Shown: piece by piece, positions 49,682-60,446 of the stretch
How positions within the stretch are numbered: position 1 is the stretch's first letter
How the letters are laid out: every line of letters begins with the position of its first letter
NCBI GenBank assembly: GCA_029891385.1
Contig: CM057235.1
Location: forward strand, 13,480,001-13,544,000
Direction: 5' to 3'
DNA: 64,000 nucleotides
Source: Erythroxylum novogranatense
Lineage: Eukaryota; Streptophyta; Magnoliopsida; Malpighiales; Erythroxylaceae
The notes under the pieces: generated by a model
Seen by the model: the letters and a program-made list of their open reading frames with translations, nothing else
Told to the model about the DNA's origin: nothing
Databases searched by the model: none
Program-made: the position numbers and the translations under genes

Positions 49682-49832
49682 AGTCGACTTATAAGGAAAT
49701 TAGTGTTTTAGGAAAGCAGAAAATTGGAGAATAACTCGACTTATATGGTCCGACAACTCGACTTATTAAGGTCGATAAGTCGACTTATTCATGGAACAAG
49801 TCGACTTATGTGTGGACGGATCCTTTTAAAAA
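49682..49832 (+). promoter_or_regulatory. internal copy of the U3 motif array; candidate second promoter
   Basis: The LTR motif recurs five times with centre T at 49684, 49736, 49758, 49780 and 49801 (steps 52, 22, 22, 21), the central copies reading AACTCGACTTAT. A TTTTAAAAA TATA-like box follows at 49824-49832 and an ATG at 50070. It sits just upstream of the extra ORF. Confidence 0.6.
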
Positions 49833-50069
49833 CCCTTCATCTTTTCTCTTCTCCGCAAGCTTCTCACTCTAAAACCTTCGGAATCTCTTACCAGAACTCG
49901 ACTTAAACCCTAAAATTTTTTCAGATCCACTATACCCATCATCAACCCATAACTTTTAGCTCACAACCCACTCTCCATCTCTTCAGATCTACCATTCCTT
50001 TTCGAAAACCCCTTTCTTAAAACCCTAACCCTAACCTGCGAATTTTTCCTCTTTCTCTCTAAATCTTCC

Positions 50070-51369
50070 ATGGCTCCAAGAAAAGCTTCTCAGAAAGGGA
50101 AAGAAACGGCTCACACTCAAGATCCCAACGATCCTCAAAGAGTCCTCATCAAGGGGAGATGCGTCAAGGGAGGATGACGCGATTGAACCCAGATTTGTTT
50201 CGAGGGATGCTCAAAATTTGTATTACAAGGTAATTAAAGATGAAGTTTTGATTCCCTCTATGAGATTTGATTGAGTTGAGCTAGATAGTAGTGAGTTCTC
50301 GGACGTGTTTTCAGAAATTGCTAATCTTGGGTTTAGAGATTTTTTGGGTTTTCATGAGGATATCTATGAAGAAGCAGTAAAAGAATTTTATGCGAATCTG
50401 GTTGTGATTAGGAGTAATGTTGAGGATGGAGTTACCTTGTCCTCTAAAATTAACGGGAAAGCATTCTATCTTTGTGAATCAGATTTGTGTTCTATGTTTC
50501 ATTTGCCTAGAGGAGGAGTTAGGCCTAGAGCTTCTCTGACTGATTTTGAGATTTTGAGAAATGCTGAGGGTGACACTGATGAAGAAGCCGAAGAGAATTT
50601 CAGATATACTGAAGAAAAAGGAGCTGATTTGTTAGTGAGGTTATGTTCCGATCATTCACCTCCATTTGAGGCGATGGATTTACCATTGAATTATCGGCTA
50701 CTGCATTATGCAATCAACAGGGTTGTGTATCCGAAGAAAGCGAGTAATAATCAAATTACTTCGCTAGATAAGGAGATTCTGTGGCATATGGAGGAAGGAC
50801 GAAAAATAAACTATCCAAGCTTGATTATTCAGATGATGAGGAAGAAGGCGAGCTTATTACATGGACAGCTGAAAGGGAAACTAATCCGGCATAAAGGAAT
50901 GTTGTATGCTGCACTGATTACTCATATCTCTCAGTTTAGGAAATGCAATCTGGATTCCTATGTGAGTTTTCCCTATCCTCAGAGTTGGAGGTTCACACCT
51001 TACAATTTAAGAAGCATGAAGTTGGTTCGGACAGTTGAGAAAGGCTGGTTCTATTCCTATCACGTTGAGAAGCTTGGGTTGACTTTGGTGGGTGAGCAGG
51101 TTCCTTCGAGAAAACGATCTAGGACAACAGATCGTCCAAGTAGCTCACGGCCAAGTAATGTAGGAAGAAGTGAGGTATCACAAGCTGACATTCAGGAGCT
51201 TCGCGATCAGTTGGATGAGATTAATGAGCGTCATGATGATCAACAAGACACGCTTATACGGATGGAAAGGAAAATTGATGAACAGTGCAGCATGCTTACT
51301 CGTTTAGAAAAGAGCATCAAGAAGATTTTTGATAAGCTAGGGTGTAGGCACGATGATTCTTCATCCTGA
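50070..51369 (+). pseudogene. copia-3 extra 3' ORF (plant-transposon-protein-like)
   Basis: ATG 50070 opens MAPRKASQKGKE. A shift near 50145 and a TGA at 50272-50274 separate this head from the 354-codon main part (50305-51369). That part holds a conserved-looking globular region (FLGFHEDIYEEAVKEFYANL, then SSKINGKAFYLCESDLCSMF and EILWHMEEGRKINYPSLII), a Ser/Arg-rich linker and a C-terminal coiled coil (ELRDQLDEINERHDDQQDTL). The FYANL block recalls the putative plant transposon protein family found next to many retroelements. It is in the env position of SIRE elements but shows no signal peptide or membrane segment, so I do not call it env. Function unknown. Confidence 0.7.
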
Positions 51370-51771
51370 TGTATATTGCATTGTACTTTGACTAACATTT
51401 CGACTTATGTTTGTTTGCTTTATGTTGTTTGGTGTGTTTGCATTATTGATGTGTTTTATGTGTTGGGTTGACATTTTCTTTTCATGAATATCATTTGTGT
51501 TTGATGTCACAATTCATTAATCTTCATTTTCTCTTATTAATTTTTGATTATGACAAAAAGGGGGAGTAAGATTGAAATTGATATTTGATTAAGGGGGAGT
51601 GAACATTCCATTGATTTGCAATTTTATTGAAATCTATTCTAATCATTGATTTATGAATTAAGGGGGAGTAAACCTAACCAATCAAGACAAGGGAAACCTT
51701 GATCCATTTTTATGTCTTTCAATTTTCTTGTCAATTTCTAAATATTTTGTCATTATCAAAAAGGGGGAGAT
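51370..51771 (+). other. copia-3 3' untranslated region with four purine tracts
   Basis: AAGGGGGAG occurs at about 51557, 51591, 51660 and 51760. The last, AAAAAGGGGGAGAT (51758-51771), touches the 3' LTR and is the functional-position polypurine tract. Confidence 0.85.
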
Positions 51772-52824
51772 TGTTGGACCAATGGTGGTTGACAAATTAA
51801 ATCCCTTTATGTTTTGATAATAATAAAATATCTAGAAATAGTTAAGAAATTATTTCAGGTATTATTCAATGAAAGGATTGAGCAAATCAAGTTGAGCAAG
51901 TGTCTAATCAATGAGGAATTAAGTTGGGAGTTATCTTCTAAGCAAAAATGGCATAAAGCTTAAGGATAATAAAGGATTTGGTAATACAAGTCGACTTACA
52001 TCAAGGTCTGAATATAACAAGTCAACTGGAACAGTATAAGTCGACTTATATGAAGATGTATTAAAACAAGTCGACTTATAGCACACAACTCGACTTATCG
52101 AGGCAGACAAGTCGACTTACAGTATACAAGGCGACTTATTGGAGAGCGGAGATGAAACTTTTACGTAAATGGTTGAAACAAGTCGACTTATACATTCGAC
52201 AAGTCGACTTATGGATGCACAATTTTAGCTCCAACGGTCCAATTTGCTAAAAATGGAATGGAGATTATCAAGGAACGACTATATCCAATCAAGCAACGGC
52301 TAGTAGAGCTCCAACAGCTATATTTCTTTAAGTATAAATAGAGGATGATGGAAGGAGAGTATATACAAGTTCTACAAGTTCAAATACTCTCATATTGCTT
52401 CAAATTGCTCATTATTGCTCTTATTTTGTTACAATTTGTATTGAGCATTTGTTCTACAATTTTTGTATTGTTTTGTTACAATTTGAGTGACGAGTGAAAA
52501 GGTCACGTGAGGTAGAATTTGTGCCGGAAGACAAATCGAGTGTAAAAGGTTACTTGAGTCGAAATTCAAGTGGCGTTGTAAAAAGTTCACACTCAACTAC
52601 AAAGTGTGCAATAAAGTGGTTGGCAAAATCCTAAGTGGGAGCTTAGGTAGAGGACGTAGGTCTTAGCACCGAACCTCTATAAAAACAAGTGTTTGATCTT
52701 CTTCCCTACACTTTTCAATTAAGTTGATCTAAATTATTTTTGTGTGTTTTAACTTCTGATTTTTATGTAGAAATTTTCAAAGAAATTTTAAGATCTATTC
52801 AACCCCCCTTCTAGATCACTTACA
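51772..52824 (+). repeat. copia-3 3' LTR (1053 bp, complete)
   Basis: TGTTGGACCAATGG...CACTTACA. It holds the nine-motif array (about 51989-52210) and TATAAATA at 52333-52340. Confidence 0.95.
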
Positions 52825-53267
52825 ACCATCAACTCAGGATTAAGGAGTATGATGTGAGCAAGACAGCCTTCCAGACTCGGTATGACCATTATGAGTTTTT
52901 GGTTATGCCATTTGGACTGACCAATGCTCCTGCTGCTTTTATGGATTTGATGAGCAGGGTCTTTAAGGAATTTTTGGATCAGTTTGTTATCGTGTTTATC
53001 GATGACATTCTGGTGTATTCCAGGAGTGAGGGAGATCATGAGGAGCACTTGAGGATTGTATTACAGAGACTGAGGGAGAGAGAATTGTACGCCAAATTTG
53101 CGAAATGTGAATTTTGGCTGCATGAGGTGGTCTTTCTTGGTCATATCGTTACTGAGAATGGGGTGCATGTAGACCCAAAGAAAGTTGAAGCTATAGTAAA
53201 TTGGCACGCTCCGACGACAGTGAAAGAGGTGAGGAGTTTTCTGGGTTTAGCTAGTTACTATAGGAGA

Positions 53268-53351
53268 TTTATGGAGGAATTTTCCTTGATTGTTGCTCCT
53301 TTGACTAAGTTTATGGAGGAATTTTCCTTGATTGTTGCTCCTTTGACTAAG
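53268..53351 (+). repeat. 42-bp tandem duplication in gypsy-1 pol
   Basis: Two identical 42-bp units (TTTATGGAGGAATTTTCC... to ...TTGACTAAG) add 14 residues without a frameshift between RT and RNase H. Confidence 0.97.
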
Positions 53352-55378
53352 TTGTTAAGGAAAAATCAGAAATTTGTCTGGAGTGATGAATGCCAGAGAA
53401 GTTTTGAGGAGCTGAAGCACAGATTGACTAGTGCTCCAGTTCTAACTTTGCCCACAGGAGATGGGAGTTTTTCTGTGTATAGTGATGCTTCCAGAAAGGG
53501 GTTAGGATGTGTGCTTATGCAGGAAGATAAGGTGATAGCATATGCCTCACGGCAGCTAAAGCCTTATGAGGTGAATTATCCGACCCATGATTTGGAGTTA
53601 GCAGTAGTGATCTTTGCTTTGAAGATCTGGAGACATTATTTGTATGGGGTTCAGACGAGGATCTTTACAGATCACAAGATTCTCAAATATTTATTGATTC
53701 AGAAGGAGCGGAATTTGAGACAGAGGAGGTGGAATGAGCTGCTTAAAGACTATGACTTGTTGATCAAGTATCATCCAGGTAAGGCAAATGTTGTTGCAGA
53801 TGCCTTAAGCAGGAAGTCTTTCATAGCATATGTTCAAACAGTGTATCTGCCGCTATTGGAAGAAATGGCTAAACTCAGGATCAGTTTAGAGCAGGAAGAG
53901 TCTAATTGTATGGTTGCCACTTTTCGGGTAAGACCAATTCTTCGAGAGAAAGTGAAAGAGTTGCAAGTTCAGGATGAAGAACTGAGTCGGTTGTGGGAAG
54001 AGATTCAGAAGGGTAAGAAGTCTGACATGGTAATGAGTGATGATGGACTCCTGACAGTTCGAAATAGGCTGTGCATTCCAGATGTCAAGGAGGTAAAGGA
54101 GCGCACAATGCATCGTATGCTATGCACCCGGGTAGCACCAGGATGTACAGGGATCTTAAGGAGCATTTCTGGTGGAGAGGTATGAAAAAAGATGTGGCCG
54201 AGTATGTGAGTAAGTGGCTGGTGTGTCAGCAAGTTAAAGCTAAGCATCAAGCACCTTCAGGCCAGTTAAAGCCTTTATCCATTCCGGAGTAGAAGTGGCA
54301 GAAAGTGACTATGGACTTTCTGATAGGATTGCCCAGGACCAGTAGGAGGCATGATGCCATATGGGTGATTGTAGATAGATTGATAAAATCAGCCCATTTT
54401 CTGGCAATCAGACAGACAGATCTGCTGCATGTGCTAGCTAAGAAGTATATCGATGAGGTTGTGAGATTGCATGGAATTCCAGATTCGATAGTGTCTGATA
54501 GAGATCCTCGATTTACTTCGAGATTTTGGGGCGATTCTGGGAACCCTTAGTACTAAGTTGAATTTTAATCTCGCTTTCATCCTCGATGGATGGTCGATCG
54601 AGAGGACCATTTGGACTCTAGAGGGAATGCTCCGAGCTTGTGTGATGGATTTTCGAGGAGCTTGGGATGAACACTTGCCATTGATCGAATTTGCTTACAA
54701 CAATTCGTATCATTCGAGCATTCAGATGGCTCCTTATGAGGCTCTATATGGGAGGAGATGTCAGACTCCGGTGTGTTGGGATGTAGAGGGAGACAGGAAA
54801 CTTTTGGGTCCAGAGTTGATTCAGATGACAGTAGATAAGGTCAATTTGATTAAGCAAAGGTTAAAAGCAGCTCAGGATTGGATGAAAAGTTATGGAGATT
54901 CTCATAGGAAGGAGATGGAGTACGAAGTTGGCGAGAAAGTGTTTCTGAAGACTTCTCCTTGGAAAGGAATTCTGAGATTTGGAAAGAAGGGTAAACTGAG
55001 TCCGAGATATGTGGGACCGTATGAGATTCTGGAGAGGATTGGTCCGTTGGCTTAAAAGTTAGCTTTGCCTCCAGAGTTAGCTCAGATTCATGATGTTTTC
55101 CATATCTCAATGTTGAGGAAATACTGATCAGATCCGTCTCATGTCATTCAAGCTGATGAAGTTCAATTGAATGAGGATTTGAGTTATGAAGAGCTTCCAG
55201 TCCAGATTCTGGATACAAAAGAAAAGGTTCTCAGGAATAAAACAGTACAGTTAGTAAAAGTGTTATTGAGGAACCATTCGGTGGAAGAAGCCACGTGGAA
55301 ACCATTGGAAGCGATGAAGGAGAAGTATCCTCATCTCTTCAGTGTTTCAGGTAAGAATTTCGAGGACGAAATTCTTTT

Positions 55379-55392
55379 AAGAGGGGAAGAAA
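55379..55392 (+). other. gypsy-1 polypurine tract
   Basis: A run of A and G ending at the base before the 3' LTR TG. Confidence 0.8.
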
Positions 55393-58300
55393 TGTTAGAC
55401 CCCGATCCCTTTTTTCCTATTAAACAGGTTTGCAATTTAAATTGTCTTTTGGTTAGTATGAAATTAGGGTTTTATTAGATTTCCTATTGGTTAGAATAAT
55501 TTGGGATTTTAGTGCAATAATTATTAATTGTTAGTTAAATTAGAATTTTAATTTTGGTGTTAGATTTTAAAAGAATAAGAAAATGGTAATGAGGCCATAA
55601 AATAGTGTTAGGATAAATTAGGAAGTGTTTATAAGGTTTTAAGGCTTTAGGTTATTAAAGTGGGCTTTTAGGCCTTTGGAATGTTATTTAAATGATGGGG
55701 AAAGCAAACAAGTGGGCTAGGGTTTTAAAGGAGAACTAAATGGAAAAGAAAGGAAGCATTTGGGCTTTTAAGTGGGAGCCCACGAAATTATTAGATGGTT
55801 GAAGGGAAAGATGAAATTTTGGGAAAGTTTAAGTTAGAAGGAGGGAAAGTTGGACTTTTGGGCTTAGGTTTAAGTTAAAGAGTTAGGTTATGTAAGGAAG
55901 CTTAGGAAGTTTCTTAAGGAAGAAAAGTGGCCAACGAAAATTGAAAGGGAGGGAGCTAAGTGATGTCGTTTTTGGCTTAAGGGAATAAGTGAGAAAGAAA
56001 CAAATTGGGTCATTTGTGTCTAGCCATCCGAAAGTTATCAAGAGAGGAGGAGAGTGAGAAGGTTTCGAAAATCCAAAGGAAATAGAAGGGTGAGATTCGG
56101 CCATCAAGTAAGAAGAAGAAGAAGGTAGGTTTTCAAGGTTTTCAAGCTTTAGGAAGGTTGATTCAAGTGGTTTATGTGAGAAGAAAGGAAGAGAAAGAGG
56201 ATATTCCATCTTTAAAAGCAAAAAGAAGCTTGTGTGGGTTTCCTACAAGGTAAGGAAATTCAAATTTCTTGGTTGTGTTGTTAGGATTTCATCTTTCTTG
56301 TTTCATATTGGTGGTTTGAAGAGTAATTAGAAGGATTTGTTGTTGGAGGAGAGGAGAAAAAAATCAGATTGTGTAGGTTAGGGTTTTCGAAATTTATGAA
56401 TTGATTTGTTAGAGTTTTGTTTTTCATGCTTTTAAAGGATGGTTGGAAGAGTTTATAGAGGAAGAATAAGAAAGGAAAGAGTTTCCCACCATTAGAAACT
56501 AGGAGGGTGATGTCGTGGGTTTCATGAGGGAAGAAGAATTTGAAATTTCATGGCTTTGTTGTTAGGGTTTGTCTAATGGTGGTTTGGAGAGTGTGTTGTG
56601 AAGGAAAAATGAAAGAAAAAAAGTTAGGGAAGCTTCTTGGAAAAAATCAGCATGCATGGATGGCTATAGGGTTGAGAATTTTCGAAAATAATAGAATCAA
56701 TTGAGAGAGGTTTTAGTTAATATAACATAGGAAAGATATAGGAAAGGTGTAGGTAAGGTTCGGTAGGTTTAAATTCAAGTTTCGACATTTTTTTAAAAAT
56801 TCCGGCATAGGTATCTTTGATTAATTAGACTTGTTATGTTTTGCTTAAGGTCAATTAAGACATTTGGAGCTTGAGGAAGGACACGTTAATCAATTGCCAA
56901 GCCAAAGAAGTCAAGGTGGGTAACTTTTTAATAATTGAGTAATGAGCTACTTAAATGCCTCTTGAATGGTTTCCTATGACTTTCAAATTTTGAATGCATT
57001 ATTGTTTGTGATAGTGTAAATATGTATTATGTGCCTTTTTATGTAAATACATTGTGTAAATATGTATAAATTGTTTGTCAAGATTATGTGAAGGTGAATT
57101 GTTGTAATGGCCAATTGTGGCCAATCTTTATGAATAGTGTAATGTTTGGAAAATTGATTGAAAGTGAAAAGATTTGAATATGTGATTTTGGATGAATGCC
57201 TAAGGTAAAATTGCATGATTACTTGGGTTTGTAGTGATCCCCTCTGTTAGCAAGTGCGCCCTTGTCTATTAGGCTTCTCCCGCCTGCCCGCTAGTGGCAT
57301 AGGAGTTCCGAAATCGGACTCCCCTCTGTTCACGGCTACACATGGTCGCTTGACGGACATATGTAGTACGTCCTATTAGGATCACTCAAACCATATGATA
57401 TGTGATTTTGTGTTATTATATGACATTCGTTGATTTTGTTGTAAATGTTTTATTGTATTAGAAACTGAAATTGTTGAATATTGACTTGAAATTTAAGTGT
57501 TGATGCATGCTTTAGCTTATGCTTGACTATTAACCTGTTACCCACGGAGCCATCGTGCTCACCCCCCCTTCCTCCCTCCACAGGTATTGAGCGAGAAACC
57601 GGGTCGTCGCATCGGGATTGAGGCATTACTTCGATGCTTTTGTTTTTGAAGTCATACTTTTGAAAACAATGCTTTGGCTAGCATTTTAGACAAAGATTGG
57701 ACTTTGTAAACTTTCTTTGGAATTTTTGTATTCGGGCTAAAATGCTCTTTAAAACATTGTATTTGCTTATTTCATGTAAATATGAAAGGTTTTGAAGTTT
57801 CCATTGTATATTGTATATGTTTAAGCATGTATGGTTGTATGTTTGTAAAAGCAAGCATGAGCTTGTAGTTTCTTTATGATTTAGAAATGGGTTGATATTT
57901 AGGAGTTAGGTTAGAATACCTAAGATTGTGTTGTTGCCATTTGGAGTTGATGTGGTTTGATTGTTGGATATGTATGAGAATTTGGGAGATTGAAGTGTTT
58001 TGTGTAGGTGGAAGTTAGGTTGGAAATTGAAGATTTTGGCTAGAGTATTTTAGGGGAGGTGCTGTCCATTTTTTTAAAAAATGGGCAGCCACCTTGATTT
58101 GGCTTTTAGAGCATGTTAGAGTAGGAATTTGAGTGAGAGGTATTTCTTAAAGGTTGTAAAACTTATCAAGATCTTTAAAACGGTATAAAATGGGTTAATT
58201 TTCGACTTAAGATGAAAAAGTTATAGGCATTTGAAAATTTCTGATTACTATTTATTTGGTAATTTTCACTATTCATATGGTAATTAGCTAAGCAACAATT

Positions 58301-58841
58301 TTAAACAAGTTTCTACTTCTCTTGATGATCGATATGCCTTTTGTTTTCTTCATGAAGGTTGTAAAACATCTTTAAATCTTTCCGATGATGACGTATAGGA
58401 CATTTTCGATTCTTTTATATCAAAAGTTGTAACTTTTCAATTTTGGCATGATGTAGGAGCAGTTAAGTTTGGAATAAACCTTTAAAGCAACTTATGGAGG
58501 ACTTTGTTTTTAACATCCTCTTCGAACGGTATAGCGTTCCTATTTAGTTTTTGATAGACGCTAAATCTTCGAAATTCAGATTTCGAGACGTTTTACATTT
58601 TCATTTGACTGAGGCATGGAATTTCGGATTAGCTTAGGCATAAGAGTAGTTATGGGCCCTAAGCAGATCAAATTTTACTGGAGGATAATTAGGGTAAATT
58701 TATCAAGGTTTATTCGGATAACGTGAACTTAAGTTCGATTTGAGGTTTAATTAGTGGTGAGGAATCGCTCCCTCGTGAGATGTGCGTCCAGATGTCACGC
58801 AGGACGTCGGACACGTGTCGCACCAGGGAGGGGTTCCAACA
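55393..58841 (+). repeat. gypsy-1 3' LTR (3449 bp)
   Basis: TGTTAGACCCCGATCCC...GGGGTTCCAACA, followed by the TTGAT duplication. It matches the 5' LTR along its whole length. The pol frame runs about 85 bp into it before a stop. Confidence 0.95.
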
Positions 58842-58846
58842 TTGAT

Positions 58847-58977
58847 ACTATCTTAAAAAGGTATCACAAGGAAAATTCTAGAAAAGGTTATCTACCTATA
58901 GGCACTGGAATTTCACTTAGTAGGGAGGATTGTCGTAAAACCCTAGAAGAAAGAGAGCGCGTAAATAGGGTCCCATA
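58847..58977 (+). pseudogene. copia-2 RT to RNase H linker fragment
   Basis: The copia-2 frame continues after gypsy-1: ILKRYHKENSRKGYLPI, then SREDCRKTLEERERVNRVPY. This is the conserved linker before RNase H of this copia type; copia-1 has the same block at 1096-1150. Gypsy-2 cuts it at 58978. Confidence 0.85.
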
Positions 58978-60440
58978 TGTTGGACTCGGGCCCCGGATCC
59001 CCATTTTCGAGGCGGCCCCTCGGGTTGCTCCTGCGACGGGCGCTCCATATACCGTCGGACCCGATCCCAACATTCATACAAATACATATTCGATTCATAT
59101 AACAATACATATACTCATACATATTCTACACATGCATTCTAAACATCCATTCATCATTCCAATTTCATAATTCATCTGTCATTCTCATTCGAAGAAATTC
59201 AACAATACTCTCGAAATGCAGCGTAAAACAAAATAAAATGAAATCCCTAATACAAAAGTATGCTCCATGATGAAATGCTCGGAGGGCCAATCAAATTACT
59301 AACTTAAGACAAGCTCCTAACTAGCTCGAAGTTTCCGATGCCTTGCGAGGTCGACAATCGTCTCGATCTGCACCTGAGGAGGGGAGAGTAATGGGGTGAG
59401 CTGCGAAGCTCAGTGGCATATACGTTTATAGCCATTGGCAACGAGCCACACAATCAAGCAATATACATATAGTCATATATCCAAGCTCATAGCAAGTTCA
59501 GATTCAATTAATTCACATTCATATAAGCACAAAGCATGCAATTTCCATTTCTCAACATAATAATCATAATGCAACAAGTCTATCGAATCCATCATATGTT
59601 ATGCTCATTAAATCAATCGTGTATGCACAAACAATTGGCTCGAGAGTTCCGTAATCCATCCGGATAAACCAAAGGTAGATCCGTAAACTATCCGAGTCCG
59701 ATTTCTCAAGGATCTCGTTGCCACAAGCGGACAGCTGGGAGAAGGCTTTACTGTCAACGTGCACGTGACTCCATCCGTAACTCTCTTACCCAAACAAAGC
59801 ACATAGTCCATTCGATTCATGCTCAAAGCATGTTTCACATTTTCTCAATGCTCATTCTTGTCCATTTCCATAAGGCTTATCAAGCCATGCATAATTCTAT
59901 CATAATAAAAAGCATATTCAAAATTCCTCATGTAATTTAATACAAGTAATGTCATATATTGCAAGCAAGCACACATCATGCAATTTGCCCATACACACAA
60001 TAACCATAAACATATTACCCACCTAGTATCGCTCGAGTATCAGACTCACTGCTGTCCTTCCTTTTGCGATTGGGTCAAATCAGCTTGGTTTCCTATAATA
60101 AACCAAGTTTCCATACAATTAATATTCATAGCAAATATAATCAAAGCTCGAAAAGCAAAAAGTAAAGCGTTAAAAGTCTCCATCCGACTCTCATCGAAAA
60201 TCTCGAACTCTCTGAAACAAATTCTGAATTTCCCTTCTTCACACAACTCGTAGTTCTTTATTTCTAGTTCACAACGAATCAAACATCACCTCAATCGGAC
60301 ATCCACACCAAAAGATATCCTTAAAAATGTCAAAATCTCATTTTCGGAAACAGGGGGGCTCGTCGCGGCAAAGGGACGCTCGCCGTGGCGAACGACCCTG
60401 CTCGCCGTGGCGGCCTGCCGCGACGTGCTCATCACCCGCA
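58978..60440 (-). repeat. gypsy-2 3' LTR (may be incomplete)
   Basis: On the plus strand it starts TGTTGGACTCGGGCCCC. It matches the other LTR to the window edge with few differences, the main one being about 29 bp (within 59829-59865) absent from the right copy between short AAAGCA repeats. A GC-rich segment (60352-60440, with CTCGCCGTGGCG words) follows. The inner end could not be placed. Confidence 0.8.
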
Positions 60441-60446
60441 CGCCCT

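Larger units (their letters stand above)
44728..52824 (+). mobile_element. copia-3: SIRE-like Ty1/copia element with an extra 3' ORF
   Basis: An 8097-bp insertion with perfect ACCAT duplications at 44723-44727 and 52825-52829. Order: 5' LTR remnant, gag remnant, coiled-coil segment, protease, integrase, RT, RNase H, motif array, extra ORF, four purine tracts, 3' LTR. Long pol, the extra 3' ORF and repeated AAGGGGGAG tracts are features of the SIRE/Maximus lineage. The two LTRs differ by only about five substitutions over the roughly 600 bp they share by eye, so it is the youngest dated insertion here. Confidence 0.92.
52830..55392 (+). pseudogene. gypsy-1 RT (rest), RNase H, integrase, chromodomain-like tail
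   Basis: RT resumes at [14 protein letters not shown], with [12 protein letters not shown] and catalytic FIDD at 52995-53006. A 42-bp in-frame tandem duplication (53268-53351) repeats [14 protein letters not shown]. RNase H has [14 protein letters not shown] and [10 protein letters not shown]; then [16 protein letters not shown]. Integrase acids are in VTMDFLIGLP, IVSDRDPRFT and SIERTIWTLE. The end (VKVLLRNHSVEEATWKPLEAM) is chromodomain-like, as in the plant chromoviruses. Breaks: frame loss near 54110, TAG at 54290-54292 and TGA at 55125-55127 at expected Trp, a stop near 54548, TAA at 55053-55055. A purine tract AAGAGGGGAAGAAA precedes the LTR. Confidence 0.92.
38878..58841 (+). mobile_element. 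gypsy-1: chromovirus-like Ty3/gypsy element, split by copia-3
   Basis: Two long LTRs (38878-42329 and 55393-58841) bound an internal region with gag, protease, RT, RNase H, integrase and a chromodomain-like tail, in Ty3/gypsy order. Perfect TTGAT target duplications flank it (38873-38877 and 58842-58846), inside copia-2. Without the 8.1-kb copia-3 insert it would be about 11.9 kb. The LTRs are alike but carry a number of substitutions and indels, so it is older than copia-3. Confidence 0.93.
26835..58977 (+). mobile_element. copia-2: host Ty1/copia element split by four insertions
   Basis: Pieces of one plus-strand copia element are found at 26835-28692, 32409-33601, 36818-38877 and 58847-58977, interrupted by the gag-only element, a solo LTR, gypsy-1 and gypsy-2. 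Coding sense resumes exactly across the solo LTR (DELYV) and across gypsy-1 (in the RT to RNase H linker), each flanked by a 5-bp target duplication. The remaining RNase H and 3' LTR must lie beyond gypsy-2, outside the window. Assigning the LTR at 26835 to this copy rests on order and orientation only. Confidence 0.8.

Noticed and set aside
50305..51369. Calling the copia-3 extra ORF an envelope gene
   Set aside because: No signal peptide, membrane helix or fusion-like segment is visible; position alone is not enough.
58754..59170. 138-codon plus-strand ORF
   Set aside because: It runs across the gypsy-1 LTR end, a copia-2 fragment and the gypsy-2 LTR, so it is a chance joint.
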